Both the position numbers and the translations under genes were made by a program. The notes beneath the pieces were generated by a model, which saw only the letters and a list, made by a program, of their open reading frames with translations, was not told the DNA's origin and searched no databases. Positions 23,104-32,300 of a DNA stretch of 64,000 bases are shown here, in pieces. Source of the stretch: Lysobacterales bacterium (GTDB lineage: Bacteria; Pseudomonadota; Gammaproteobacteria; Xanthomonadales; SZUA-5); contig JALHRS010000003.1 in assembly GCA_022841325.1 (NCBI GenBank), forward strand, positions 62,001 to 126,000, read 5' to 3'. Each line of letters opens with the position of its first letter. The stretch's first letter is position 1.

Positions 23104-25411
23104 GCCCCGGTTGGCGATTGTCATCGGTATGGCTGCAGTCCTTGGATCAGAGGGAGTCATTGAGGGTCGCTTTGTTGAAGCCGACGGCGACTCCGAAGGC
23201 GCTTTGATCGAGGCCAAGCTCAGCTTCGAGCTGACCACCAATTTGCTGCAGGCCGCGCTCCGCACGCATTACGGCCTGGGCAAGGACGAGTGGGTGTGGC
23301 CTGACTCGATCTATCCCGATTCGGTTGTGGTTCGCCGCAACGGCAAGTTGTTCCAGTTCACGTACGCGATCAGCGACACGAACGAAGTCACTCTGGGCGA
23401 AGCGCGCGAAGTCGTGATGGAGCCGGTGCCGATCGCAGGCCAGCTCGTCGAGGCTGTGAAGGACGAATCTGAGAAGCCGACGAACAAGTTCGTTGTGCGC
23501 GTCATCCGCTCGGGCCTGTCGCTCAACGGTGTCGACTACCCCTCGGGTGTGTTGCGAGAAGCCGCGCCGCTCTTCAACGGCGTGCGCGTGTATGCCGTCA
23601 GCGACGCCGAACATGTCGCTGGGGGCATTGCCAAGCGCAATGCGTCGAAGATCGTGGGCCGGTTGTCGAACTCCCGCTTCGTCGAGTCGCCACTGGGGGT
23701 CGAGATCCTCGCCGACCTCACCGTGATCGAGTCGACTGGCTGGGGCGCCCGCTTCCGCGAGGCGATCGACTCCGGCATCCCTGACACCTACGGCTTTTCG
23801 ATCGACGCTGACGGCACCTGGAAACAGGCCGGCCGTTTCCGTGAAGCGAAAGCCATTCGCAAAGTCACGTCTGTCGACGTCGTCGCCGAACCCGGCGCTG
23901 GCGGGCAGCTGATACGGCTTGTAGAGGCCGTGAAACACCCACCCCACTCGGAGAGTCTTATGGACCGTGAGCAGATGCTCGCCCTGCTGAAAAAGCTCAA
24001 CCCCCAGCGGGCCGCAGCGCTCGCCACTGCCACCGATGACCAGGTCGCGGGCGCGTTCCGCGAAGCGGTCGATGCGCTGCCGGCTGCCAGTGACGGCGGA
24101 ACCGGGAACGGCCTCACGGCCGAATCGGTGGCCGAACAGATCCGCATGGTCGAAGCTCGCGCGGTGGCGCGCAGCACCATCGCCGGATGCGGACTGCCTG
24201 CGGCTGCGATCGAACGCCTGCAGGCTCAGTTCGCGGGTCGCGACCGCTTTGCCGAGGCTGATGTGGCCTCCGCGATCGAAGCTGAGCGCACGTACCTGTC
24301 GCGCTTCGTGGAAACGCCGATCACGGGCCTGGGGACCATTCAGTCCGGCCAGGACCGCGCGGACAAGGTCAAGCAGCAGTTGGACGATCTGTTCGATCCG
24401 TCGAAGCGGCCGGGATCGTTCCGCGAAGCCTATATCGATATCACCGGCGATCGCGGCGTGTCCGGCATGCTCGCCCATTGCAATCGCACCCGTCTTGCCG
24501 AAGCGCTCGGCGGCAGCCGATTCGCTGAGGCGATCAGCGCCAGCACCTTCGGCGAGGTACTCGGTGATTCGATCGCCCGCGCGATGGTCCGCGAGTACTC
24601 TCAGAGCGACATGTGGGATGACTGGCGTGATCTGGTCGATACGGTGCCCGTGAGCGACTTCCGGACGCAGCGCCGGGCCCGCGTGGGTGGCTATGGCAAC
24701 TTGCCAGCGGTGGCCGAGAACGGTGCATATGGTGCACTGACCTCGCCGGCTGACGAAGAAGCGACCTACGCGGCGAGCAAGCGCGGTGGTGTCGAGACGA
24801 TCTCCCTGGAGGCGATCGCCAACGACGACGTCGGCGTGATCCGTCGCCTGCCGGTCAAGCTGTCGCAGGCGGCAAAGCAGACGCTGTATCGCTTCGTCCT
24901 CGACTTCCTGGCGACCAACGCGGCGGTCTATGACACGGTGGCGCTGGCGCATGCCACGCACAATAACCTCGGGGCGACTGCATTGTCGGCCGCGACCTTC
25001 GCGGCCGCTCGGCTTGCGATGTTGCAGCAGGCCGAGGCGGGAAGTTCCGAGCGAATCGGCCTGGTCGCGCGTCACCTCTACGTTCCGACGAACCTTGAGG
25101 AGACCGCCTTCGATCTGTTCGTGCGCACCACGAACAACGACGAGACCTTCGTCCAGAGCCGCAAGCCGAAGGTGCATGTGGTGCCGTACTGGACCGATGC
25201 CAACAACTGGTGGGTGACTGCCGAGAAGGCTGCAGTGCCGCTGATCGAGCTTGGTTTCTACGGCGGGCGCGAGGAGCCGGAGCTGTTCGTGCAGGACAAC
25301 CCCACTCAGGGGTCGCTCTTCAGCAACGACCAGATCAAGTACAAGATCCGGCACATCTACAGCGGCGCGGTGCTCGACTACCGCGGCTTCTACGGCGCGA
25401 TCGTCGCCTAA
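23090..25411 (+). CDS. Fused prohead protease / major capsid protein
   Basis: 773 residues from ATG at 23,090. Residues 130-275 form a head-maturation protease, with candidate catalytic H175 (AEHVAGG) and S237 (YGFSIDADG). A linker (about 280-440, including MDREQMLALLKKLN) is scaffold-like and helical. The rest (about 460-773) is an HK97-fold major capsid domain, ending DNPTQGSLFSNDQIKYKIRH. Fused protease-capsid genes are known in phages; here F-x-E-[AST] motifs occur nine times (residues 28, 197, 222, 250, 323, 387, 406, 444, 478) and could be processing sites. The first 100 residues look structural. Confidence 0.87.
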   Translation: MLRSKPRLAIVIGMAAVLGSEGVIEGRFVEADGDSEGALIEAKLSFELTTNLLQAALRTHYGLGKDEWVWPDSIYPDSVVVRRNGKLFQFTYAISDTNEVTLGEAREVVMEPVPIAGQLVEAVKDESEKPTNKFVVRVIRSGLSLNGVDYPSGVLREAAPLFNGVRVYAVSDAEHVAGGIAKRNASKIVGRLSNSRFVESPLGVEILADLTVIESTGWGARFREAIDSGIPDTYGFSIDADGTWKQAGRFREAKAIRKVTSVDVVAEPGAGGQLIRLVEAVKHPPHSESLMDREQMLALLKKLNPQRAAALATATDDQVAGAFREAVDALPAASDGGTGNGLTAESVAEQIRMVEARAVARSTIAGCGLPAAAIERLQAQFAGRDRFAEADVASAIEAERTYLSRFVETPITGLGTIQSGQDRADKVKQQLDDLFDPSKRPGSFREAYIDITGDRGVSGMLAHCNRTRLAEALGGSRFAEAISASTFGEVLGDSIARAMVREYSQSDMWDDWRDLVDTVPVSDFRTQRRARVGGYGNLPAVAENGAYGALTSPADEEATYAASKRGGVETISLEAIANDDVGVIRRLPVKLSQAAKQTLYRFVLDFLATNAAVYDTVALAHATHNNLGATALSAATFAAARLAMLQQAEAGSSERIGLVARHLYVPTNLEETAFDLFVRTTNNDETFVQSRKPKVHVVPYWTDANNWWVTAEKAAVPLIELGFYGGREEPELFVQDNPTQGSLFSNDQIKYKIRHIYSGAVLDYRGFYGAIVA

Positions 25412-25437
25412 CCACACCACCTGAGAGAGCAGGCCGA

Positions 25438-25459
25438 GGCGCCCCAAGGACGGGGCGCC
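25438..25459. repeat. GC-rich hairpin after capsid gene
   Basis: Perfect 8-bp stem GGCGCCCC/GGGGCGCC with loop AAGGAC, located in the 66-bp gap between the capsid and connector genes. No T tract follows, so factor-independent termination is not supported; mRNA stabilisation at the capsid 3' end is one possibility. Confidence 0.5.
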
Positions 25460-25477
25460 AACGCCAGAGAACCGACC

Positions 25478-26143
25478 ATGAGCCTCGTTTCCCTCCAAGA
25501 CGCCATCGCCGACCTGGTCAGAGACCGGGACGGTTTGATTTCGTCTGGGCAGCGGGACGCAGCGCTGCAGTCGGCAGTACTGCGCTACTCGGAGCATCGC
25601 CCGCTGGACTTGGTCGAGGATGTGACCAGCACCGGAGGCCGACGCCTGGAGCTGCCGACGCAGTGGCAGAACGGCCGCAGCCGCACGCGATCGCTGGAAT
25701 ATCCGGCAGGCGAAGAGCCGGCGAGCTACATCGAGGCTGGCACTTACCGGCTGTACCAGGGACCAAGCAGTGCCCAGTTGGAATTGCCGCTCTCGCTGAG
25801 CGCAGGCGAAGTGGTGCGCGTGACTTACACCCGTGGCCACACCGTGGATGCCACGACCGATACGATCCCTGACCAGGACGCACGCGCTGTTGCGTGCCTC
25901 GCGGCCAGTGATCTTTGCGGACAAATGGCTCGCTACTACGGTCAGGAGTCGGAGTCGTCGATCGGCGCCGACGCGGTGGACCGCAAGAGCAAGGCCGACA
26001 CCTATCGCATGTTCGAGCGCGATCTGCGCTCGCAGTACTTCAACCACCTGGGCATTGCTGATCGCGGATCGACGGCGGCTGGTGTGGTGGTGTCTCCGGC
26101 GCGTCCGGCCGAGCGCACCCGCTTGCTGGGGAGGCGCCGCTGA
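25478..26143 (+). CDS. Head-tail connector protein
   Basis: 221 residues from ATG at 25,478. The beginning VSLQDAIADLVRDRDGLISS and QRDAALQSAVLRYSEHRPLD, then a beta-rich middle (GRRLELPTQW; PASYIEAGTYRLYQGP) and a helical region VACLAASDLCGQMARYYGQ match adaptor proteins that sit beneath the portal (gp36-like). It is followed with overlapping stop/start codons by the tail-completion gene. The exact family is not certain. Confidence 0.7.
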   Translation: MSLVSLQDAIADLVRDRDGLISSGQRDAALQSAVLRYSEHRPLDLVEDVTSTGGRRLELPTQWQNGRSRTRSLEYPAGEEPASYIEAGTYRLYQGPSSAQLELPLSLSAGEVVRVTYTRGHTVDATTDTIPDQDARAVACLAASDLCGQMARYYGQESESSIGADAVDRKSKADTYRMFERDLRSQYFNHLGIADRGSTAAGVVVSPARPAERTRLLGRRR

Positions 26144-26649
26144 TGCGCCTCTATATCGATCTGTCACCGCTGGACCTCGGCCTCAAGCGCATCGGCATTG
26201 CAGCCCGCGCGCGGATGCCGGCGGAACTGGAGGCAGCGACCACGGAAGGTGCGCTGCTGGTGCAGGGCGAGCTGATGCAGTCGCTGCCGAAGGGCGCTGG
26301 CGGTGTTGGTGGCGGCGCTGGCCTGGCCGGCAGCGTGCATTTTCAGGTGCAGCGCAGTGCCACCGGCGCGATCGCCTCGATCGGCACGCCACTGGACTAC
26401 GCCGAACACGTGGAGTACGGCACTCGTCCGCATCGGCCGCCAGTGCGCCCGATTCAGGACTGGGTTGAGATCAAGCTGGGTTTGTCTGGCCGCGCCGCAG
26501 TGTCGGCCGCACACGCCATCGCTGTGAATATCGGCAAGCGTGGCACCAAGGCTCAACCGGTTTGGGAGCCGACGTTTACTCGGACACAGCCGGCACTGAA
26601 GGCGAAGGTTAACGCTGCTGTGCAGCGAGCGCTGGGAGCATTGCAATGA
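26143..26649 (+). CDS. Tail-completion / neck protein (HK97 gp10-like)
   Basis: 168 residues. TEGALLVQGELMQSLPKGAG, the beta hairpin around IASIGTPLDYAEHVEYGTRP and the closing PVWEPTFTRTQPALKAKVNA are the familiar pattern of HK97 gp10-like proteins that close the neck between connector and tail tube. It overlaps both neighbours by 1-4 nt. Length is as expected. Confidence 0.82.
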   Translation: MRLYIDLSPLDLGLKRIGIAARARMPAELEAATTEGALLVQGELMQSLPKGAGGVGGGAGLAGSVHFQVQRSATGAIASIGTPLDYAEHVEYGTRPHRPPVRPIQDWVEIKLGLSGRAAVSAAHAIAVNIGKRGTKAQPVWEPTFTRTQPALKAKVNAAVQRALGALQ

Positions 26650-27134
26650 GCCTGAGTATCCAGCCCGTTCGCGAAGCGATTGTCGCCAAGCTGAAAACTG
26701 TTTCTGGCATTGGCGTGGTTAATGCGTTCGAGCCGTTGGCGGCGAGTATGGATGCGCTCAAGCGTTACTACCTGCCGCCGGCCAGTAAATCGCTGAAGGG
26801 CTGGTTTGTGCGCCGGGTGTCCACTCAGGAAGTGGGGGAAATCTACGAGCGCGGCGTCGAGTTCACGACCTGGCGCATTCAGGGCTACCTGTCGGTCGCC
26901 GATGAGGGTGCATCCGAGATTGCGGCGCAGGATCTGGTCGAGTCGATTCGCCAGGCATTCCGCGAGGACTATGACCTCGGCGGCGTGGTTGCCTCGCAAT
27001 CCGCGCCGAGCAGCCGCGGCGAGATTCATCTGCAGCTGCGCGAACTGTCCACCGTGATGTTCTGCGACGTGCTCTGCCACTCGATCCGGCTGGAGTTGAG
27101 TACAGAGCGCTATTTGACGATTGAGGAGCCGTAG
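26646..27134 (+). CDS. Putative tail terminator protein
   Basis: 162 residues. The protein has the alternating helix-strand plan of tail terminators (lambda gpU-like): IQPVREAIVAKLKTVSGIGV, then YERGVEFTTWRIQGYLSVA, an amphipathic LVESIRQAFREDYDLG and final strand STVMFCDVLCHSIRLELST. Its place between the neck protein and tail tube supports the role of capping the tail tube. Assignment is from position and fold impression. Confidence 0.65.
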   Translation: MSLSIQPVREAIVAKLKTVSGIGVVNAFEPLAASMDALKRYYLPPASKSLKGWFVRRVSTQEVGEIYERGVEFTTWRIQGYLSVADEGASEIAAQDLVESIRQAFREDYDLGGVVASQSAPSSRGEIHLQLRELSTVMFCDVLCHSIRLELSTERYLTIEEP

Positions 27135-27136
27135 TC

Positions 27137-27400
27137 ATGCGACGCATTCGAGTCGGCAACAACGCCGACGGCACCCCGAAATATGAAGTTCTGCCCGATA
27201 CCCAGATGCCCGCGTCCGGCGTGCTTTGCGCGCGTGACGAGAAGGGTGTGCCCGTCGCTGCCGCCGGGCGTATCCAGGACGCAGCAGCGAAAGCGAAGCC
27301 TGTTGCGGCTGACAACGAAACGACCGCGGCGCCCTCTGCGCCTGAGCCCTTGACTGCGGACCAAGCCACCCCGCGTCGCGGTCGTCACCCCAAGGAGTAA
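27137..27400 (+). CDS. Small phage protein before tail tube
   Basis: 87 residues from ATG at 27,137 (GAGGAGCC upstream). The N-terminal half reads as small beta domain (RRIRVGNNADGTPKYEVLPD), the C-terminal half is Ala/Lys/Pro-rich (QDAAAKAKPVAADNETTAA) and ends with basic RRGRHPKE. No recognised family; small proteins of this kind often lie between tail terminator and tube genes in siphoviruses. Confidence 0.58.
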   Translation: MRRIRVGNNADGTPKYEVLPDTQMPASGVLCARDEKGVPVAAAGRIQDAAAKAKPVAADNETTAAPSAPEPLTADQATPRRGRHPKE

Positions 27401-27403
27401 GTG

Positions 27404-28351
27404 ATGTCTCTCTCGAACAAGAAGCTGCTGCTGTTACTCGCCTTGGAGACGGTCTACGCCACGGCTGTGGCACTGACCGGTGCCGACGCGGTACTGACCA
27501 AGGATCTCGCCATCAAGCCCTTCGAGGGCGAGGCCATCGACCGCGAGACCGACGGCCAGGCCTTTGGTGCCAGCCAGCGGATTCACGTGGGTCAGTATGT
27601 TGAGATCACCTTCAAAGTGGAGCTGGTCGGCAGTGGAACGATCGGCACGGCTCCCGCGTTTGGCGCGTGTCTGCAGGCTTGCCACTGGACCGAGGACGTT
27701 GACGCGGCCTACGTCGAGTACACGCTGAACAGCTCAGCGACCACCTCGGCGACGATGAAGTTCAACCTGGACGGCATCGATCACTTGGTCGTGGGAGCGC
27801 GCGGTTCCACCAAGCTCATGATTGATGCCAATCAGATCCCTTACATCGAATTCCGATTCCTGGGCATCTACGCGGCACCGACGGCGACGGCCGCGCTTAC
27901 GCCAACAGGCTGGAGCGGTTTCCAGGTGCCTGAGCCGATCTCATTTGCTCATACCAGTTCGTTCGAGTTCTACGGCATTACGACCGGCTGGCAGCTGCGC
28001 AAGCTCGAAGTGGATCAGGGCAACCAGGTGGAGTACTTCGAAGGCCCTGGCGAGCAGCTGGTCGATATCACCGATCGCGAGGTGGGCGGCAGCGTCGAAA
28101 CCCTGCTGCGTGCGGTGGGGACCTTCAATCCGTTCACGCAGGCAGCGAACAACGTCACCGGTGCGCTGCTGCTGACCCACGGCACGGCTTCGGCGAAGCG
28201 CTGGCATCTGATTGCGCCGAGCGTTCAGATCCTGCAGCCGGGCTACGGCGACGACCGCAACCGCGCGTTGATGACCGCGAATCTGGCGTTCATCCCGAGC
28301 AGTGCCGGCGACGACGAGATCAAGTTGAGGTTCGCCGCGGCCGCGAGCTGA
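27404..28351 (+). CDS. Tail tube protein
   Basis: 315 residues from ATG at 27,404 (a GTG lies one codon earlier). A helical start (NKKLLLLLALETVYATAVAL) is followed by a long beta-rich body: YVEITFKVELVGSGTIGTA, EYTLNSSATTSATMKFNLDG, IPYIEFRFLGIYAAPTATAA and LMTANLAFIPSSAGDDEIK. Length and location ahead of the G/GT chaperone pair agree with the major tail protein of siphoviruses. It is followed by a hairpin at 28,380-28,400. Confidence 0.83.
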   Translation: MSLSNKKLLLLLALETVYATAVALTGADAVLTKDLAIKPFEGEAIDRETDGQAFGASQRIHVGQYVEITFKVELVGSGTIGTAPAFGACLQACHWTEDVDAAYVEYTLNSSATTSATMKFNLDGIDHLVVGARGSTKLMIDANQIPYIEFRFLGIYAAPTATAALTPTGWSGFQVPEPISFAHTSSFEFYGITTGWQLRKLEVDQGNQVEYFEGPGEQLVDITDREVGGSVETLLRAVGTFNPFTQAANNVTGALLLTHGTASAKRWHLIAPSVQILQPGYGDDRNRALMTANLAFIPSSAGDDEIKLRFAAAAS

Positions 28352-28379
28352 TCGCGGCGGCGCCTGCCACGTTCATCGG

Positions 28380-28409
28380 GCGCCGTCATCACGACGGCGC
28401 TCGTGTTTT
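28380..28409 (+). terminator. Terminator-like hairpin after tail tube gene
   Basis: GCGCCGTC (28,380-28,387), loop ATCAC, GACGGCGC (28,393-28,400), followed by TCGTGTTTTC. A moderate stem with a partial T run: a likely attenuator lowering transcription of the downstream chaperone and tape-measure genes relative to the tube protein. Confidence 0.6.
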
Positions 28410-28433
28410 CAGACCCAGCAAGAGCAACCGACC

Positions 28434-28910
28434 ATGACCACGAAATCCAAGTTCAACCGCACCTACGCGCCCTTCGTACTCGATACCGACAGCACCTTCC
28501 GCTGGCCGGTGATCGTGAAGGTGCCCGACGCCGACAAACTCGGCAGCAAGGTGAAGATGCAGTTCGAGGCGCGCTTCCGCCATGTGTCGGAAGAGCGCCG
28601 CATGCAGATCCTGGCCGAGCATCGGCGGGCTCTGGCCAAGCTGCGCGATACCACGGCAGCTGGTGACGAGGACGAGGACGACGACGCATCTGAGGGCACA
28701 CCCAGCGAGATCGAGATGGCCTTCGGCCTGAGCCAGAAGGTGCTCAACGAAGTACTCGACCGCTGCGAGGGCATCGTCAGCGCCGACCGCAACCCGGTGG
28801 AGTGGGGCCCTGAAGTCAAGCGCGCCCTGATCGTGCATCAGATGGTCTGGCCGGCGCTCTATGCGGCGTACATGGAGGCCATTGCGCAGCAGGACGCCAA
28901 GGGAAACTGA
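28434..28910 (+). CDS. Tail assembly chaperone G-like
   Basis: 158 residues from ATG at 28,434. The sequence is helical and acidic in the middle (TAAGDEDEDDDASEGTPSEI), with LSQKVLNEVLDRCEGIVSAD and a closing QMVWPALYAAYMEAIAQQDA. This is the short product of a G/GT pair that wraps the tape measure and recruits tail tube subunits. Near the end, codons AAG GGA AAC contain the slippery heptamer G GGA AAC directly before the stop TGA, giving the -1 frame product (see next entries). Confidence 0.85.
   Translation: MTTKSKFNRTYAPFVLDTDSTFRWPVIVKVPDADKLGSKVKMQFEARFRHVSEERRMQILAEHRRALAKLRDTTAAGDEDEDDDASEGTPSEIEMAFGLSQKVLNEVLDRCEGIVSADRNPVEWGPEVKRALIVHQMVWPALYAAYMEAIAQQDAKGN
28901..28907 (+). other. 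Programmed -1 ribosomal frameshift site GGGAAAC
   Basis: In the reading frame of the chaperone gene the bases group as AAG GGA AAC TGA: the heptamer G-GGA-AAC is the X-XXY-YYZ pattern, and in lambda the corresponding site is GGGAAAG. A one-base back-slip avoids the TGA at 28,908-28,910 and enters a frame that is open to 29,353. Any downstream stimulatory structure was not examined by folding. Confidence 0.88.
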
Positions 28911-29353
28911 TCGCGCTCGCCCGCGTCTGGGCAAACAGAGAGGAGGCGCCAAGTGTCGATGATGAGTTGCAATCGATGCGTGACCTGGGCGCCTCTGAGT
29001 CTGATATCGACGCGCGGCGGGCGGGGTTCGAGCAGGAGCTGGCAGAGCGCGCAGCAGAGGCCGTCTACGAAGGCGGCGCCTGGCGCACCAGCGCTGGCGA
29101 GCTGCTGGAGATCGAGGTTTACCCGGACAACCGGTCAGCCTGGCAGGTGTTTCTGGCGCTCTCGACGCAGTGGGAGCAACCGGGTTCATTCGGCGGGCGA
29201 TGCACGGTGCCCTTTGCCGATGTGGAGGTCGCCATGCGCATGATGGTGCCGGAATCCGAACGCCCTGATTGCTTCGATCGCGTGCGAGTACTGCTGACCG
29301 TTGCGCGCCACCACCGAATCGAAGAGATCGACCGCAACCGGAGCCGCACGTGA
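28907..29353 (+). CDS. GT extension of tail assembly chaperone, made by -1 frameshift
   Basis: Reading CTG at 28,907 in the -1 frame gives 148 residues without a stop (LIALARVWANREEAPSVDDE ... IEEIDRNRSRT), adding to the 158 residues of the first product for about 306 in all. An in-frame ATG at 28,967 exists but lacks a convincing ribosome site, and the open frame begins at the slip site. The segment ELLEIEVYPDNRSAWQVFLA ... EVAMRMMVPESERP resembles the small phage family placed after tail chaperones (DUF1799-like). In lambda, the T domain binds tail tube protein. Confidence 0.85.
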   Translation: MIALARVWANREEAPSVDDELQSMRDLGASESDIDARRAGFEQELAERAAEAVYEGGAWRTSAGELLEIEVYPDNRSAWQVFLALSTQWEQPGSFGGRCTVPFADVEVAMRMMVPESERPDCFDRVRVLLTVARHHRIEEIDRNRSRT

Positions 29354-32300
29354 GCAGCGAGTATCGCCTGGCGATTGTGATCGACGCGAATGGCACGCCC
29401 GCGGTTGCGGCCATCAACAAGGTCACCGGCGCGACTGGCCAGCTGACCAACGCCCAGCGCGGGGCTTCCAGTGGAGCCGATCGCATGGCTCAGAGCACCA
29501 AGCGTGCCGAGGGCGAACTCACATCGCTGGGCACAACCGCCCGGCGCGTGCAGGGCTTTCTGGTCAGCGTGTTCGGTGCAGCCGTGGTGCGCGAGGTCAT
29601 CGGCACCACCAATCGCCTGGATGGTATGCGGCGCACGCTGGAAGGCGTGCTCGGCAGTGGCCAAGCGGCGGCGCGCGGGATTGCTTTTGTGCGGGCCGAG
29701 GCGGATCGCCTGGGTGTTGCATTCGAGCCTGCACTGCAGGGCTACACGCGACTGGCAGCGGCGGCGAACGGCACTCCACTGGCGCCGAAGGTCAATGAGC
29801 TGACGGCCGCAGTGCTCCAGGCCGGCCGCGCCATGAATCTGAGTGGCGAGGAGATCGGTGGGGCGATCACGGCGATCGAGCAGATGATCAGCAAGGGCAC
29901 CGTGTCGGCTGAAGAGCTGCGCGGTCAGCTCGGCGAGCGCATTCCCGGCGCCTTCCAGATCGCCGCGCGGTCCATGAACCTGACGACGGCCGAGCTGGAC
30001 AAGATGCTGTCGACCGGCCAGGTGGTGGCGACCGACTTCCTGCCCAAGTTCGCCGCTGAGCTGTCGCGCAGCACGGCGGCAGCGGCCGGACTCAATGCTG
30101 CAAGCCCCGCTGCCGAGCTGGCACGCATCGGTAACGAACTGCAGGGCATCGCGGCGGATATCGGCGAGGGCATTTTCTCCGCCCTCGGGGATGACTTGAG
30201 CGAGCTGACAGCCAAGCTGCGCGAGTTCAATGAGGGAGACTTCGGCAACGGCATTGGTCAGGCGCTGGGAACGCTGGCCAGCAATGCCGACGTGGCGCTG
30301 GCCGCGATGGCCGCGTTCGCGGGGGCGAAAGGCCTTGGTGCGGCGGTGTTGGCGTTGCAATCGCTGGGCGTTGTGGCGCGGCCGCTGCCGGCGACCATCG
30401 CTTCAGCTGGCCTCGCCTTTCAGGCGCTGAATGTACCCGTTGTGGGCAACACGGCGGCGATCACGGGCTGGACGCGGGCTGCGACAGTCGCAAGCGCGGT
30501 CGGCAAGGGCTTGTTTGCGCTGATGGGTGGTTGGCCAGGGTTGCTGGCCCTTGCCGCGGCTGGCACCTATGCCCTGGTTACCGCGCAGACCCAGGCAGAG
30601 AAGTCTGCCGATGCGCTGAAGCAAGCCACCGATGCCTTGGCGGGATCGAGCGAGAGCAACCGCGCGGCCACGTTGGCAGACGTGCAGGTCACGCGCCAGA
30701 AAGTGGTCGAGGACCTGAAGGCGGCGAAGGCGGCGCTCGCTCGCGCGCAAGCCAACGCGGCCATCAATGCGAGCATGCCGCGCGAGGCAGGGCCGGGAGA
30801 GGCGGCGTTTCGAGCTGGCGTGGCGATTGTCGATGTCGCATCGATCTCGCGTGCCGAAAAAGCCATTGCTGCGTTGCAGAAGTCCCTTTCAGAGTCGGAC
30901 GTCAGAGTTGGAGAGCTGACGGGAAAGAAAGCCCAAGTCGAGCAGTTCTTCAAAGCCTTCGACAAGGCTGCCGGGGTCACAAAACTCCTCCGGGCGTTGG
31001 GGCTCGCGGCGGAAGAGATCCCCGCTCCCGGTGGCAGTGGCGGCGCAGACGAATGGGAAAAGCTCAAGAAGGCCGCTGACGACTATATCGACACACTACG
31101 CGAGCAGATCGAAACCTTGGGGATGTCACGCGCCGAGCAAGTGCGCTGGGAAGCGGCATCGAAAGCCAGCAAGGCGGCAACCCAGAGCCAGGGCGCGGAG
31201 ATCAGGCGCCTGGGCGAGATCTTGGCGCGCAAGATCGAGACTCAGGAGGTCGCTACCGAGGCCGAGCGCGAAGCCAAGCGCGTGGCAGACGCGCTTGCAG
31301 CTGCCAATGAGCGACTGGGTGTTGCCTATGCCGAGATGGCCTACGGCCTGCAGGACGTCGCAAATGCGCAGCAAGACTTTTCCCAGCTGCAGTCTGACCT
31401 GTTCGGGATGCTGGCCGGGCCCGGCGAGCAGGCGATGGCGCAGTACAAGAGGGACCTGGAAGTCATCGACCAGTACCTCACCGCGATGTTTGCGGCCGGG
31501 CCGCTACCGGCTGACCAGGCAGCGGCTATCGAGGAGCGTGTGCGCGCTGCTACGGAGGGCGCCAAAAGGGGCTACGAAGAATCAATGCGCGAGATTGCGC
31601 AGCGCGCTGGCACTGACTTCGAGGAGATCTTCCGCCAAGCATTCGAGAACGGCATCAAGGGAGCGTCGCTCGAGGACTTCTGGAAGACCATCACCGAAGG
31701 CTTCAAGCGCGCTGTCGCCCAGGGCGGCGCCCAGGGCGCCGCAAACTTCGTCGCCGGTGGCATCGACATGATCGGTGGCGCGTACAACGCCTATCAGCAG
31801 GCGGGCGGTGGTGCTGGTGGAGTCTCGGCCGCACTGGCTCGGCTGCCTATTCCCGTGGTTCAGCCGATCGCGCAGGCGCTCAACACGATCAACAGCATCT
31901 TCGGTGGTCGGCTGTTTGGTACCAATTGGGAGACGCGAGGCAGCAGCAACCAGTTCAGCATTGCAAACGGCCAGGCATCTGGCAGCAGCAGCGTGAGCCA
32001 ATCGCGTCAGCGTTCGCTGTTTCGGGGCACCGCTCGCCGGACTCAGACGACGGCGCTGAGCGGCGAGTCATTGGATGCCATCAACGGGCTCATGGCCAGC
32101 GCGCAACAGGCATTGGCCGGCGCCGCGCGCGCCGTGGGTGCCGAGGTGCCCGAGCTGCTGGCTTTCGCCTTCAAGCAGGAGTTCGACAGCAAGGGCAACC
32201 TGATCCGGGAGACGGCGACCATCGCCGGGCAGCAGTTCAGCGAGAGCCTGGAACAGGCCGCAGCGCGTTATGTGGGGCGAAATGTTCTTGCGCTGCTGGA

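Noticed and set aside
25438-25459. Hairpin after the capsid gene as terminator
   Set aside because: Strong stem but no T run, and the downstream connector gene on the same strand needs read-through.
23147-26167. Very long open frame opposite the capsid and connector genes
   Set aside because: High-GC codon bias of the real plus-strand genes removes stops on the other strand. The translation is Arg/His/Leu-rich without domains, and the plus strand carries clear phage capsid and connector genes.
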